Of a stretch of DNA of 39,063 nt, positions 15,132-26,100 are shown one piece after another. Within the stretch, counting starts at the first letter, position 1. Every line of letters begins with the position of its first letter. A program made the position numbers and the translations under genes. Source of the stretch: a virus; IMG/VR virus record IMGVR_UViG_3300030329_005444, positions 1 to 39,063 of that record; one strand, 5' to 3'. Under the pieces are notes generated by a model. It ran no database searches. It was not told where the DNA came from and saw only the letters and a program-made list of their open reading frames with translations.

Positions 15132-16010
15132 CTAAGCGTCTGTTGTGATTTCCACACCAGCACTGTCAACGATTTCTCCTACACCATACATAGATGAAAC
15201 AACTACAACGAAACCTCTAATAGGTGCCCATCTCATTATTTCAGTCTTTGCAGGCCACTTCTGAACCATACCAAGAGCATAATTCTTAGAGAATGCTCCT
15301 CCTGCACGGTCAGCGGCGGAGTTAGCGGTAGGAACGTTAGTTGATTGATACCAATCAATACCCATGAAGTTACCAAAGAATCCAGTATCTTCGTTTGTTC
15401 CAATCTCGCCTGAACCTCCTCTTACGGAACCACCAGTAAAGATTCCTGAACTTGAAGCTTCTACAGCTGTTCTCAAGTCAGCAATTTGAACTGGGTGTAA
15501 TACACCAACATATGGTCCTGGAGCATTTGCAAGCTCCAATGTATATATTGCTGAAAATATGTTCGCAAGTGATAAGTTCGTACCAGATCCTCCTACAGCT
15601 GTTCCGAAACCTGCCAATAATGCACAGATATCGACATCAATCTTTTGAGCTACAGCGTTACCCATTTGTCTCATTTGAGCACCACGAGTAGCAGCTATAG
15701 AAGATACGTCTAATACGTCTGTGATAGTTGCCATAATTCCGACTTCAGAAGCAGTTAGTGTTGCTTTAGTTGTGGAGAGAGCTGTGTTAGCTAGCTCTGC
15801 ACCTTCTGAAACAGCAGCTGCTGATTCTGCGTCAGCTATTGGAATATCTACAGCCTTAGATGGCTGTCCTGATAAATCGAACATTGCTAGAAGTGGAGGT
15901 GTTACAACAGCGGCTTGTAAAGCATCTAAAATATCATCGTTAATGATAGCTGAATAAACAGTATCATCATACGTAGTGGTATTTGTATCGTTACTTGTAA
16001 AGTCGACCAT
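15132..16010 (-). CDS. Major capsid protein
   Basis: 292 residues. The order fits an HK97-type capsid: a flexible N-arm (TSNDTNTTTYDDTVYSAI), a helical/E-loop part (IPIADAESAAAVSEGAELA), a strand TLTASEVGIMATIT, a spine helix MRQMGNAVAQKIDVDICALL, and a P-domain/A-domain segment with YVGVLHPVQIADLR and FGNFMGIDWYQSTNVP, closing on KTEIMRWAPIRGFVVVVSSMYGVGEI. The ribosome site AGGGAGTGA is strong. The gene follows a scaffold-like gene, the usual order. It should form the icosahedral shell. Confidence 0.85.
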   Translation of the reverse strand: MVDFTSNDTNTTTYDDTVYSAIINDDILDALQAAVVTPPLLAMFDLSGQPSKAVDIPIADAESAAAVSEGAELANTALSTTKATLTASEVGIMATITDVLDVSSIAATRGAQMRQMGNAVAQKIDVDICALLAGFGTAVGGSGTNLSLANIFSAIYTLELANAPGPYVGVLHPVQIADLRTAVEASSSGIFTGGSVRGGSGEIGTNEDTGFFGNFMGIDWYQSTNVPTANSAADRAGGAFSKNYALGMVQKWPAKTEIMRWAPIRGFVVVVSSMYGVGEIVDSAGVEITTDA

Positions 16011-16036
16011 TAATAGTCACTCCCTTTCTAATAATT

Positions 16037-16537
16037 TTATTGATTAAAAGTCTGGTTAGCTACGTAATTGTCTTCTCGCATTTGTACTCTACCTTGAATT
16101 AAAGCCTCATGTGCTGCAGTTGGATCAGATGCTTGTAGCTTCTTGTACTCACCTTTTGTCATTTTCCCAGCTTCTGCTGTTCCAACAACTCCAGATTGAG
16201 CTGAAGTTTGGGCAACATTACCCATATCGGTTAATGCTTCTGATGTTTGCTGCGGTACTTCTGCAGGACTTAAACTGTATTTATTCACGAACTCATTAAT
16301 TGCCTCTGTTGTTATCTCAGCTTCAGGATTTGTTTTAATAAACAAATCTGCGTGAGAATCTTGGAATCCCCCAGCTCTAAAAGCTTCTTTAGCTTTCATG
16401 CCTTTTAATTCCCCAGAAACTTCAGTTAATTGTTCTTGTAATGCAGTTTTGTCCGCTGTTGCTTTATCTAAAGCTTCACGTACATTTGCTATTGATTCTT
16501 CGTTAGACAAACCAGCTCCTTCTTGTTCTGTTGACAT
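16037..16537 (-). CDS. Scaffolding protein
   Basis: 166 residues, mostly helical and acidic, with a long heptad region (ESIANVREALDKATADKTAL, QEQLTEVSGELKGMKAKEAF), then FRAGGFQDSHADLFIK, a pattern typical of scaffold proteins (short domain after the coiled coil), and a Gln/Thr-rich C-terminal part with KGEYKKLQASDPTAAHEALIQ. It lies immediately upstream of the major capsid gene with an AGGAG site. It should guide shell assembly and leave before or during packaging. Confidence 0.75.
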   Translation of the reverse strand: MSTEQEGAGLSNEESIANVREALDKATADKTALQEQLTEVSGELKGMKAKEAFRAGGFQDSHADLFIKTNPEAEITTEAINEFVNKYSLSPAEVPQQTSEALTDMGNVAQTSAQSGVVGTAEAGKMTKGEYKKLQASDPTAAHEALIQGRVQMREDNYVANQTFNQ

Positions 16538-16659
16538 TATTACTCCTCTTATGTCTACGCACTCTTAGAGGGATCGAGTGGCTACTTATACTTTTATTCT
16601 AAACTCGAAGCCAGTTATTTCGATTAAGCGGTTCGAGTAATCGCTTAATATTACCAATT
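16538..16659 (-). promoter_or_regulatory. 122-bp gap with hairpin before scaffold/capsid genes
   Basis: This is the largest gap inside the late unit. ATTAAGCG at 16623-16630 pairs with CGCTTAAT at 16642-16649 (8 bp, 11-base loop). Three CTCGA/TCGAG words follow within 60 bases. On the - strand a TAGAAT or TATAAG box lies about 60-75 bases before the ATG. It may hold a promoter or RNA processing site that raises scaffold and capsid expression. No T-run follows the hairpin. Confidence 0.4.
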
Positions 16660-18480
16660 TTAACCAATAGATCGTATTTGTCTATTCTTTTGGAAAGATT
16701 TATTACCTGCTAAACCAGAAGCTAGATTCTTCAAATTCTCATCAGATTGATAAACTCTAGAAAGAGCACTAGTTAACTCTACTTCAGTCATACCACCTGG
16801 TTCTCTATATCCTAATGAAAGATTTATTATCTGATCAGCATCTAATCCATAAGAACCTAAATCAATATAATCCCTATACTTAGCTACTGTTTGAGCAGCA
16901 GCTTGTAGTGCTCCTGATACTTGTTGCTGTGTTAATTGACCAGGAGTATTTCTAGCTATCTCTAAAGCTTCATCCACAGAAAGGTCAGTTAATTCTAATT
17001 TAGAGGCTTGTTCTGATATAGAGGTTGCTTCATATAAATCATATATCTCTGTAGGTGCAGAACCTTTAAAGAAATCTACAATACCTTGAGGAGAAGTTAC
17101 ATCAAAACCTAACTCTTCTGCATTAATAACATTTTGAAATGCTATTAAAGTAGAAGCATTTTTTTCAGCTCTTTCAAAGATATCATAAGTCTCTTTTAAA
17201 TCTTCAATACTATAACCCTTCTTTATAGCTTCAGTAGTTACAGAAATAGTGTCTACTTCTTCACCATATCTTTTATTAAGTTGTCTAACTTCATATTCAT
17301 AATCTTGGATATTAGAAAGAGCTTCAGTATGAGATCCACCAGTTAAACTTAACATATCTTCAAATGCAGGATACCTTTCCTTAAATACATTAGTTTTAGA
17401 CATTTCTCTTAAAAACCTATTTTCATCCCATTCTTCAGCTACTGCTATAAAAAATAAATCTTTAACAGCTGGATCATTCGCCGCCCATTCAGGCAATAAC
17501 AAATCTCCAGTTGGAGCCATTAAAGTTCTCTCTACTCTAGTTAAATAATGTTCATCAGTACCAACAATTTCAGAAATATTACCTGCTGCTATACCTCTAT
17601 TTTTAAAATCAGAATAAGCAATAGTTCCACCAAAATTAGGTTCTTGTCCTGGACCAATACCCTCTAATACATCTAAATCTTCTCTTGAAGCATAATAAAA
17701 AATCTTTTTTCCACCAGGTAGCGTGAATTCTAAAAAGTAAGCAACATCAAGACCAGGATATCCAGTTACTTGATACCAAGTACCTCCTTGAGCATACTTA
17801 GTTAGAGGATCAGATTGTTTTTTTGGTTCACCTTCACCACCTGGTTCACCTTCACCGCCTGGTTCACCTAAATTTAATACTGCATTCATACCATCAAATG
17901 TTTGATTCTGTAACCCTAAATCTTTAGTGCCTGGTACTACTTCATCTTCATACCCAAGTTCTCCTAAAAATTTCTTTCTTTCGTCTACACCACTATCTTT
18001 TAAAGTTTCTCTAACTCTTTCTTCTTCAGCTCTTGCATCATAATAAGCTTGCTCATCCGCTTCAGGTTCAGGTCTATCATCCACAAAATCAGTAGGGCCT
18101 GCTGCGATTGCAGAAGGGCCAGAAACTTCATTTAATATTTCCTCAACTTCTTCTTCTAAGAAACTTCCTACATCACTAGAAACTGTTAAAGGCTCTTGTG
18201 CTACAGGAGGATCACTAGGAGAAGGTAAATTACTTGGTTCTACTACTTGATTTTCTGCTACTTTTGGTGTCTCTATTTTAGGAGTTGACTCAGGAATGTT
18301 TAACTCTTTTTTAACTTCTGGAATTATCTGGGCTACAGGAGTACCTTTAGGAGCCTCTTTGATTTTTTCTTCTACTACTTTCTTTATAACTTTTTTTTCT
18401 TGTTTTCTATATTCTTCAATGACTTCTTTAGCAGACCTATTAGGTGCAAAGTCAAATGAAATTCCTCTAAATCTAGGCAT
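16660..18480 (-). CDS. Large virion-associated protein, function unknown
   Basis: 606 residues. The N-terminal 200 residues are low-complexity and charged: a helical EVIEEYRKQEKKVIKKVVEE, then Pro-rich stretches (PSNLPSPSDPPVAQEP) and acidic segments. A Gly-Glu-Pro repeat (GEPGGEGEPGGEGEP) is near residue 210. The middle is a mixed domain with YPGLDVAYFLEFTLPGGKKIFYY, and the C-terminal 250 residues are helical. It sits next to the ejection-protein genes and overlaps the transglycosylase gene by 8 bases. It is probably an internal virion or ejection protein. Confidence 0.6.
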   Translation of the reverse strand: MPRFRGISFDFAPNRSAKEVIEEYRKQEKKVIKKVVEEKIKEAPKGTPVAQIIPEVKKELNIPESTPKIETPKVAENQVVEPSNLPSPSDPPVAQEPLTVSSDVGSFLEEEVEEILNEVSGPSAIAAGPTDFVDDRPEPEADEQAYYDARAEEERVRETLKDSGVDERKKFLGELGYEDEVVPGTKDLGLQNQTFDGMNAVLNLGEPGGEGEPGGEGEPKKQSDPLTKYAQGGTWYQVTGYPGLDVAYFLEFTLPGGKKIFYYASREDLDVLEGIGPGQEPNFGGTIAYSDFKNRGIAAGNISEIVGTDEHYLTRVERTLMAPTGDLLLPEWAANDPAVKDLFFIAVAEEWDENRFLREMSKTNVFKERYPAFEDMLSLTGGSHTEALSNIQDYEYEVRQLNKRYGEEVDTISVTTEAIKKGYSIEDLKETYDIFERAEKNASTLIAFQNVINAEELGFDVTSPQGIVDFFKGSAPTEIYDLYEATSISEQASKLELTDLSVDEALEIARNTPGQLTQQQVSGALQAAAQTVAKYRDYIDLGSYGLDADQIINLSLGYREPGGMTEVELTSALSRVYQSDENLKNLASGLAGNKSFQKNRQIRSIG

Positions 18481-20119
18481 CTCTAAACATTCCTTTCACT
18501 CGAGTTCCAAAATTACTAACTTTATCCAAAAATATATCTCCTAATCCTGCTTCAGCAGTTCCACCTAAAGCAGCAGTCTGGGCCTCTTTTTGAGTTCCAC
18601 CTACTGATGCAGATGAAGTAACCATATTACTATAACCTGTAGTTCCTTGACCAACAACACTACCCACAGCTTGAATAAATGGTGCGATGTACTGTTCTTC
18701 TGTCATACCTTGAGGTTTATTTCTATAAATCTGATTATATTTTGGCATATCTTTAATAAAAGGCATAGCAAAGTCTTCTAAAGAAACCTCTGTATTAGGG
18801 TTAACTATCCTATAATCAGTCCAAGCATTTCTAATATCATCAACTAAATGAGGATATGTATCCCATAATTTCCTTCTAACTACTTCACCAATACGTTCAT
18901 TCATTCCAGAAATCTCTTGTTCTCTAGTACCTTCATAACTAGGAACTCTAAATGTCCATTCTTTAATTTCTTTATCTTCTGCTTGATAATATTTTATGCT
19001 GCCAGCTACTTGATCTATAATGCCATTCATATCGTAACCTTGGCCTTCATATGTAGAAACTAATCCTCTCATTCTGTCTATTGCCTCAGCATTAGCTAAA
19101 TGTGATAAAGCCACCCATTGAGACATAGATGGAGAGAAACCTTGATTTTGTGCTGAACGTACATATCTTTCGAATACAGAGGCCATAACAATGTCTGCTG
19201 TAGTAGGAGGTGCAGTTAAATTACTTAAAGCAAATGGATTAGCAAAATTATCTTGCCTGGAAACTATTTCCCATTGTTGAGCAAATTGACCTCCCTGATC
19301 ATTATTTGATATTTCATAGTAATTTTCTAAAGTTGTGTTACCAGGATCCTCTACGTTCAAGAATGCACCATTACCAAAAGCTACCATATAATTACTAAAC
19401 TCTGGACTTGTCTGATAACCGTCCACCCAAGTGTCAGTTAATAAATCATACTTATCTCTACCGTAATATTTTTTTATAGCTTTCCACTGATCGTGAGGAA
19501 GTGTATCAGCTGAAGTATCCATTGCTGTATCAGCTAAATCAGGAGGAGTCTCTTCATACTGCCAAACAGAAGAATGATTATTAGCAGCTTCTAATAATAA
19601 CCTATCATCCATATTAGATACTTCAGAAGCTCTAGTAGCATTTTCTGAGAGATATATACTATAAGCTCCTGTTGTATAAGCTTTCCAATCACTAAGATCC
19701 GCTTTACCGTCAGCATTCCTATCCATCAAAAATGCAGAGTATTTAAACTGGAAATCTAAATTGGTTATTTCTTTTAAGAAATTTTCATAATCTGATTCTG
19801 ACATATCACGAGCGTGTATTCCTTTATATGGAAGAAACTGAGGAAACATTTCAAAAAGTTTTTCTTCTTCTCTATGAACATTCCAATTTATTTGAAATAA
19901 ACCATAAGAAGTTTCATATTCTTTTGCTTTAACATATTGTAAAAATTGAGATTCTTGTTGTATCACAGCGAGTAAGACAGACAAGAAATCTTTCCCACCT
20001 ACCTTTGATCCAAGTAACTTACTCATTTGAGGTGTCTTTTTGATATATCCTAAAATTGTAGATGCTGATAAAGGGGTCTGTTCCCATCCTTTAAAAGGAT
20101 CTACATTCGTATTAGCCAT
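18473..20119 (-). CDS. Virion lytic transglycosylase/ejection protein
   Basis: 548 residues. An SLT-type lysozyme domain occupies roughly residues 30-165: LLAVIQQESQF with catalytic-type Glu56, then TSYGLFQINWNVH (the GLFQIN motif, 73-78). A dockerin or EF-hand-like loop, D133-R-N-A-D-G-K-A-D-L-S-D144, follows and could bind calcium. The rest is helical. It likely cuts peptidoglycan locally during DNA entry, like T7 gp16 or other virion-associated transglycosylases. TAATG coupling joins it to the giant upstream gene, with which it probably forms the ejection channel. Confidence 0.8.
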   Translation of the reverse strand: MANTNVDPFKGWEQTPLSASTILGYIKKTPQMSKLLGSKVGGKDFLSVLLAVIQQESQFLQYVKAKEYETSYGLFQINWNVHREEEKLFEMFPQFLPYKGIHARDMSESDYENFLKEITNLDFQFKYSAFLMDRNADGKADLSDWKAYTTGAYSIYLSENATRASEVSNMDDRLLLEAANNHSSVWQYEETPPDLADTAMDTSADTLPHDQWKAIKKYYGRDKYDLLTDTWVDGYQTSPEFSNYMVAFGNGAFLNVEDPGNTTLENYYEISNNDQGGQFAQQWEIVSRQDNFANPFALSNLTAPPTTADIVMASVFERYVRSAQNQGFSPSMSQWVALSHLANAEAIDRMRGLVSTYEGQGYDMNGIIDQVAGSIKYYQAEDKEIKEWTFRVPSYEGTREQEISGMNERIGEVVRRKLWDTYPHLVDDIRNAWTDYRIVNPNTEVSLEDFAMPFIKDMPKYNQIYRNKPQGMTEEQYIAPFIQAVGSVVGQGTTGYSNMVTSSASVGGTQKEAQTAALGGTAEAGLGDIFLDKVSNFGTRVKGMFRDA

Positions 20120-23100
20120 TATTCATCTCCTATGTCTATATCCAATTTATCATAAAATCTTCTTAAATCCCACCTACTTAGATCTTCAGTTTCTATTTCT
20201 AGCTCTAATCCAGGACCTTTTCCTAAACCATAATATTGATCAGTAGGATTAAAATGTCTTTCAAAGAATACATATTCACCATAACCAGGAGCCATACTTC
20301 CATCTAATCCTTGGTCAACCCAAAGCCAGCCTAAATGTCTACCATCAAAATCTTTATGAGTAGTTCCAAATCTTCTGTCATTAACATAATAGACTCTTCC
20401 TTCATATCTTTCTAAAAATTGATTTAAAAATGCTTTTTGTCTTATAGCCATTTCAGATTCATAAGGATAAATATTTGGATCTAAATTAGTTTCATAAGCC
20501 ATAATTCCAATAACTCTTAATTCTTCACCATCTATCAACTGAACAGAGTCACCATCGATAGCTTTAGAATGTTTCACAACTCTGGAGTTTGCTGGTTTTT
20601 TAGAAGATATAGTATCAAATTCAGCTGTATAATTTCCATCTAAATCATATACTTCAAATGAAGCATCTTTCATTTCACCTTCTGATGGAAGAGGAGCCTT
20701 CCATTCTAAGTCTAGCATTTTTATTGTAGGTGAAACATAATAATCCCACCATTGTTTACCGCTAGCTACATTCTTATCTCCCTCATCATAAATACTTCCC
20801 AATAGATGATTTAAGATAATAAAAGATTGGAATAGTTCATCTCCTAAAGCATTAGCCTCATCATTATTTGCCAACTGTCCTTGGGTTTCGTCTACAGCTG
20901 TTAAGAAAGATTTGAATTTTTGTTCAAATTCAGTTAAAAATTGAATCCTATCAGGACCTTCTTCATCTGTATGTAAAACTTTAGCTTTAGCTAATTGTGT
21001 CAAAATGTTTAAACCTTCAAATATTTTTTGCTTATCTGTATCCATATTTCCACCTGAATAAAAATAAGCAGGATTAAGTTTAGCTGCTTTACTTGCTGCA
21101 TATAAATAAGGAATTATTTGGAATCCTCTATATACTCCGTTTACTGGATTCTCATATCCACTTCCTTTTAATAAATCATCCAATAAAAACACTACCTCAT
21201 CACCTAAATCTTCTACAGAAAACATATTCCATTTTAAGTTTTCAGGACTATCTTCAAGATTAGTTACATCTGTTGAAGTAAGTTTTACACCATAAAGTTC
21301 TAATAAATCTCTATTACCTTTCATTTCAGCAAAAGTAATATCTTGCAATCCAGCAGCTAACTTAGCTTGCTCTAAATTAAATTTATCAGCAATACTTCCC
21401 ATTTTTTCATAAATCACAGCTACAGAATCTATATCTAATCTAGCGTGTTCATTTATTATTTGATTATATTTTGAATCAGGAAGTCTTACTTGAATTAACC
21501 CTTCAGACATATAATCACTATAAACTGATGTGTTATCTTTTTTACCAGTACCAAAAATCTCTCCAGCTATATATGCTTTATTATTTTCTTTTTCTGGTAA
21601 TAATTGAGCGCCTAACTCAGTAACTACATAACCAGGTATAAATAAAGAAATAATTCTAGGATCTTCTTTTATTAATCTTAATCTTTTAGCTCGACCATCT
21701 ATAGTCGAACCAAGATTAAACCACCATATTTTCAAATCTTTCATTGCCTCTACTTTTAATTCTTCATTAAAAGGATGTTTCTCTATTTCTGAACGTAAAG
21801 GATTATTTTCAGTATTAGGAACAATATCTTCATAGACACCTACAGATTGTGCCCATTCAATCCAATTATCTGCTATATCTACATAATCAGCTGAAGCTCC
21901 TACTTTAACTGGATAAAGTAACCTACCACTTCCTGTTATTGCGAGGTCTCTAGCAGAATCAACCCTTGCTGCACGAGCAAATGTATTCTTATATCTATTA
22001 TAATCTGAAAGATTATCCCAGTCCTTCTCTGCTTCTAGAATCAGAGGTGTATCATCAAACGCAGCATTGTTTTCACCTCTACCAGTCTTTAAAGCAGTAG
22101 GAATATCATCTATTGTCCTAGGAGAAGCAGTCATATCAAAAGCTTCTCCGACTACACGAAGAGATTTTAATGTACTACTAACAACACCGCCGCCTAGAAG
22201 ATAGTCACGAGCAGTTTTAACCTTTTCAGCTTTCCATCGTTCTTCAGGAGGAAAGAATCCCACAGAAGGGAATACATCCTCTAAAGTTTCTTGAAGCTCA
22301 AATAATTCATCATCATCAAAAATATTTATTGCAGTTCCTATTAAAGCAATAGGAATAAATCCTCCTACAGGGTTAACAACAAACATTGCATTATCCCCAT
22401 TAGGAAGGAATGTCAAAGGAGAGAAATCTATGCTAGTTCTTTCTTCTCCTATTCCAAATACATTTAAAGGATTTCTTATACTTCCTTCTAACTGTGCATT
22501 AGCAATCCTAGACATATAAGAAAATCTTCTCATATTAGGTAAATGATTTAATCCATCAAATAATTTTCTTTTAATAAAATTACCTGCTGTTTTCTCATCA
22601 GTAAAAGCCCACCAATTTCCTCTAAATTGAGATCTTCTAGTTAAGTCTTTTAGATATCTTCCCCAGAAATCAGCCCAAGGACCACCGAAAGGAGCAAACA
22701 CTTTAAGTTCTTTTTGGAGAGGAGATGACAAATGAAACTTCAACATCATGTCATCTACTTCTTGTAAAGCGAAATCCATAGATAAAGCATTTATATAATT
22801 CTCAGTAACATATCCTTGATTAAATAACTGATCATCAAAATAAGACATACCCCACATATCAGAAGCAAACCTAGGATCTATAGCTTCTCCAACAAAACTT
22901 AAATCCTTCGTTAGATTTTCCGCTTTCTTAATAGCTTTTCCTTGAGATTCAAATAATGCAGTTAGTTGAGCTTTTCTAGTAGCAAACGCTTTGTTAGCAA
23001 TCATATTAGTCCTAGCCCAAGCAGGATCACCAAACATCTGCTCCATAACAGTACTTTCTTTTCCTGTGAATCTTCTAAAAGTTTCGTTCTTTCCTAACCA

Positions 23101-26100
23101 ACCTGCATCTCCCTTTACACCAGGTACTTTTATCTTTCCTAAATATTTAGCATCAGGCAAAGCTTTTAACATATCTTCTGAACCAGAAGCCCTTTTAGCT
23201 GCAGCATCTATAAAAGATCTCCAAATTCCAGGCTTATCTGCACCTTTAGCTCCAAGTGTGTACCAAGTTTCTAAAGATTTATAATATTTCCAAGCTTCCT
23301 CTGCATTGACTAAAGTATGGTCTATTGGAACAGCTGGCCTCTTAGACCCTGGATATAAAACAGTAGCTTGAGTTTTACCTTGCCTATAACCAAATAATTT
23401 CATTCCTTTTATATAGTTTGCATCAGGACTATCAAACCATTTAACAAAATCGTCACTCCCTTTCTCTAAAATTTCAGCAGCAGCTTTTTTAGTTAATTTT
23501 CCAGATTTCACCAATCCTTCTGTTTTATTTATAACTTGAGCGTAAACTTGAAAACCATAATCTTGTAGCAATCCTTCAATATGTTGAGTCGCCTGTTGGA
23601 AGAAACCAGAATCAGTACTACTTAACAAAGTAATAGGTTTACTACTATCAATACCCATTTGATGACGTTGAGCTAATTCCATAGGAAGTTGCTGTTGGTC
23701 TATAAAAGATTTTTCAACCCACTTATTTAACTTTTCTTGTAATTTAGGGTGGGCACTAAGATTTTCTGTACCTCCAACTTTTTCAATATTTCTAAGTAAT
23801 TTTCTAGTATCCCTATGAAACATAGAATCTTGAATAGTTCCTTTCCATCCATAAATAGATTTATAAAATAAATATTCATCTGCAGCAGCAACAAAAGCAG
23901 TAGAAGGCCTAAAGATTTTTTCATAAGCCCAAGTCCTATGAAACCAATCTGAAAATTGATACCAATTTTGAGACTGAGCATTCAGCCAAGCTTTATGAAG
24001 TTTATTGCCTCGTACGCTTCCATCAATAATCATAAACTCTAGAGGGCTAAGAGGAACCTGACCTTCTACAAGCTGATTAGTTGTTCTTTTAACATTTCTA
24101 GCAATATTAGCAAACTGTTCTACTTCTTCTACATCGCCTGTCTTCAAACCTTTTTTTAATTGATTCATAATACTGTCATCATAAGTTCTTCCAGCTATCT
24201 CAAATGAATTACCTCTTTCTGAAAGAGAAAATTTTTGACCTTTAGCTCCATATACATTTTTAATACCTATTTTTTGTCTACCTCTTAATACCGCAGAAGC
24301 AGCACCTAACTCCTCTTTAAAATCCATCATTACTCTTAAAGTTGCCCAATCAATCTCAATATTTTTTACTTTTCCAGCTTTTGTTTTTTCAATTTGAATT
24401 GGATTATCTATCCAATGAACATCAGTTCCGTGAGCATCAACAACAGCCTGCTTATCTTTCTTGAGCAGATCTCTTCCTACTATAGGACCAGCTTCTTCAA
24501 TCTTTACAGCTTGAGAATATAGAGACCCATCTTTATCTACGAGCTTAAACCAACCACCTTTAAATTTATCAAATGTATGCCATTTTGAATCGACAATAAT
24601 ACCTTTAACAACTTCCGTAAGAATTCTTTGTTTGTCTGCTCTCACAGAAGCTCCTAAAGATTTTCTATACTCTCTCATTAATTTGTCTAATTTTATTTGT
24701 AAACTTTGATGTATCTTTCTTACAACTTTATTCATATCTTCAACGGTTCCTCCTGCAGCTGGATTAACATCCAGAATTTCAGAGAATCTCTCATATATTC
24801 CATCAGCAAACTTTTTTTGTTTATCTGCCATTTCAAGAGTTTCTACAGGTGCACCTTTTCTATCTGCAAGTTTTTTAAGATCATCTATTAACTTAATCAT
24901 AAATTCTTTATTTTTAGCACTTACGAAGTCAGCCGTTCTAGCATTTACAGGAAACTCAAACATATTATAATTAGCAGCTTGACCATCTTTTCTACCAGTA
25001 ATAGGCCTAAGTTCTTTTCGCTTTGATTTTAGTGAGCGAATATACGCTTCAGTAAAAGCGATTTCTTCTGGGTCTGTTAAAGTCTTTAATCGTTTCTCAG
25101 CATTTTTTGTTACAAGATTAAGGTTTTCTTGATTTGATAATTCTGAAGATAATGAAGGACCCATTTCTGGAGCTTCATCTAAAGCTAAGTTTCTTAAAGA
25201 CTGCCCAGATTCAGTAACATCATCTCCTAAATTTCTAACAAGGTTCCTAGGTTTAAAACCTAAAATAGCTTCGAAAGTTTTTAAATTTTCAGCAGCATTC
25301 ATTACAGCTAGTCTATTAGCAGCTATAACACTCCCATTAATATCCGTTCCTTTTCCTTTAATAAGATTCCATAAATTATCTAACTCATCATCCATATAAG
25401 TTAACCATTTATTAACTCTATTTTTACCTAAATTACCTGAAGCAACTAACTGTTCTACATAATCAATCATATTTTGATTAGACCTAGGTCCAGCTAGATT
25501 TACTCTTGTTGAAGTATTTTTAGAAGTAAGCAATTTTCTAAAAGCCTTTCTATACTTTCCTGGATTCTTAGAAAATTGATTAATAATATATGAATCACTT
25601 TTAGCTTTAAAATTCATCCAAGCAGATCTATGAAAATTGTAAGGTTGATCTCCTTTTAGTAAAGCTTGTGTATAAGCTTCATAAAATGTTTCACTTGTTG
25701 CTTCATTAGCTCCTTTTAAAGCATCATCACTTACTATCTTTTTAAGAGTACGCCTATTATGATCACTGAAGCCTTTTAGTAATTGATTCTGTTTTAACTT
25801 ATCACCTGACTTGATAATTTGATATAAATCATCAGCAAAAGCTTTTCCAACTCCACTAGACATAAAACCTCTTAAATATTTTTCAGAAGCCCACATCTTT
25901 ATTGCCCCAGCTCTAACTCCTGTTTGAGGAGTTAAAAGCCATACAGTCGGATCAAAAGCAAAAGAGTTTGCAAGGTCAAACATAGAACCAGTAAATGTAC
26001 CATCTATTCCGAAAATAACTGATGGCTTATAATCAATTTCCCTTACCATATCTTGCATACCTTCAAAGTTAAATTCCACAGCCATCTTCCTGTACTCCTC

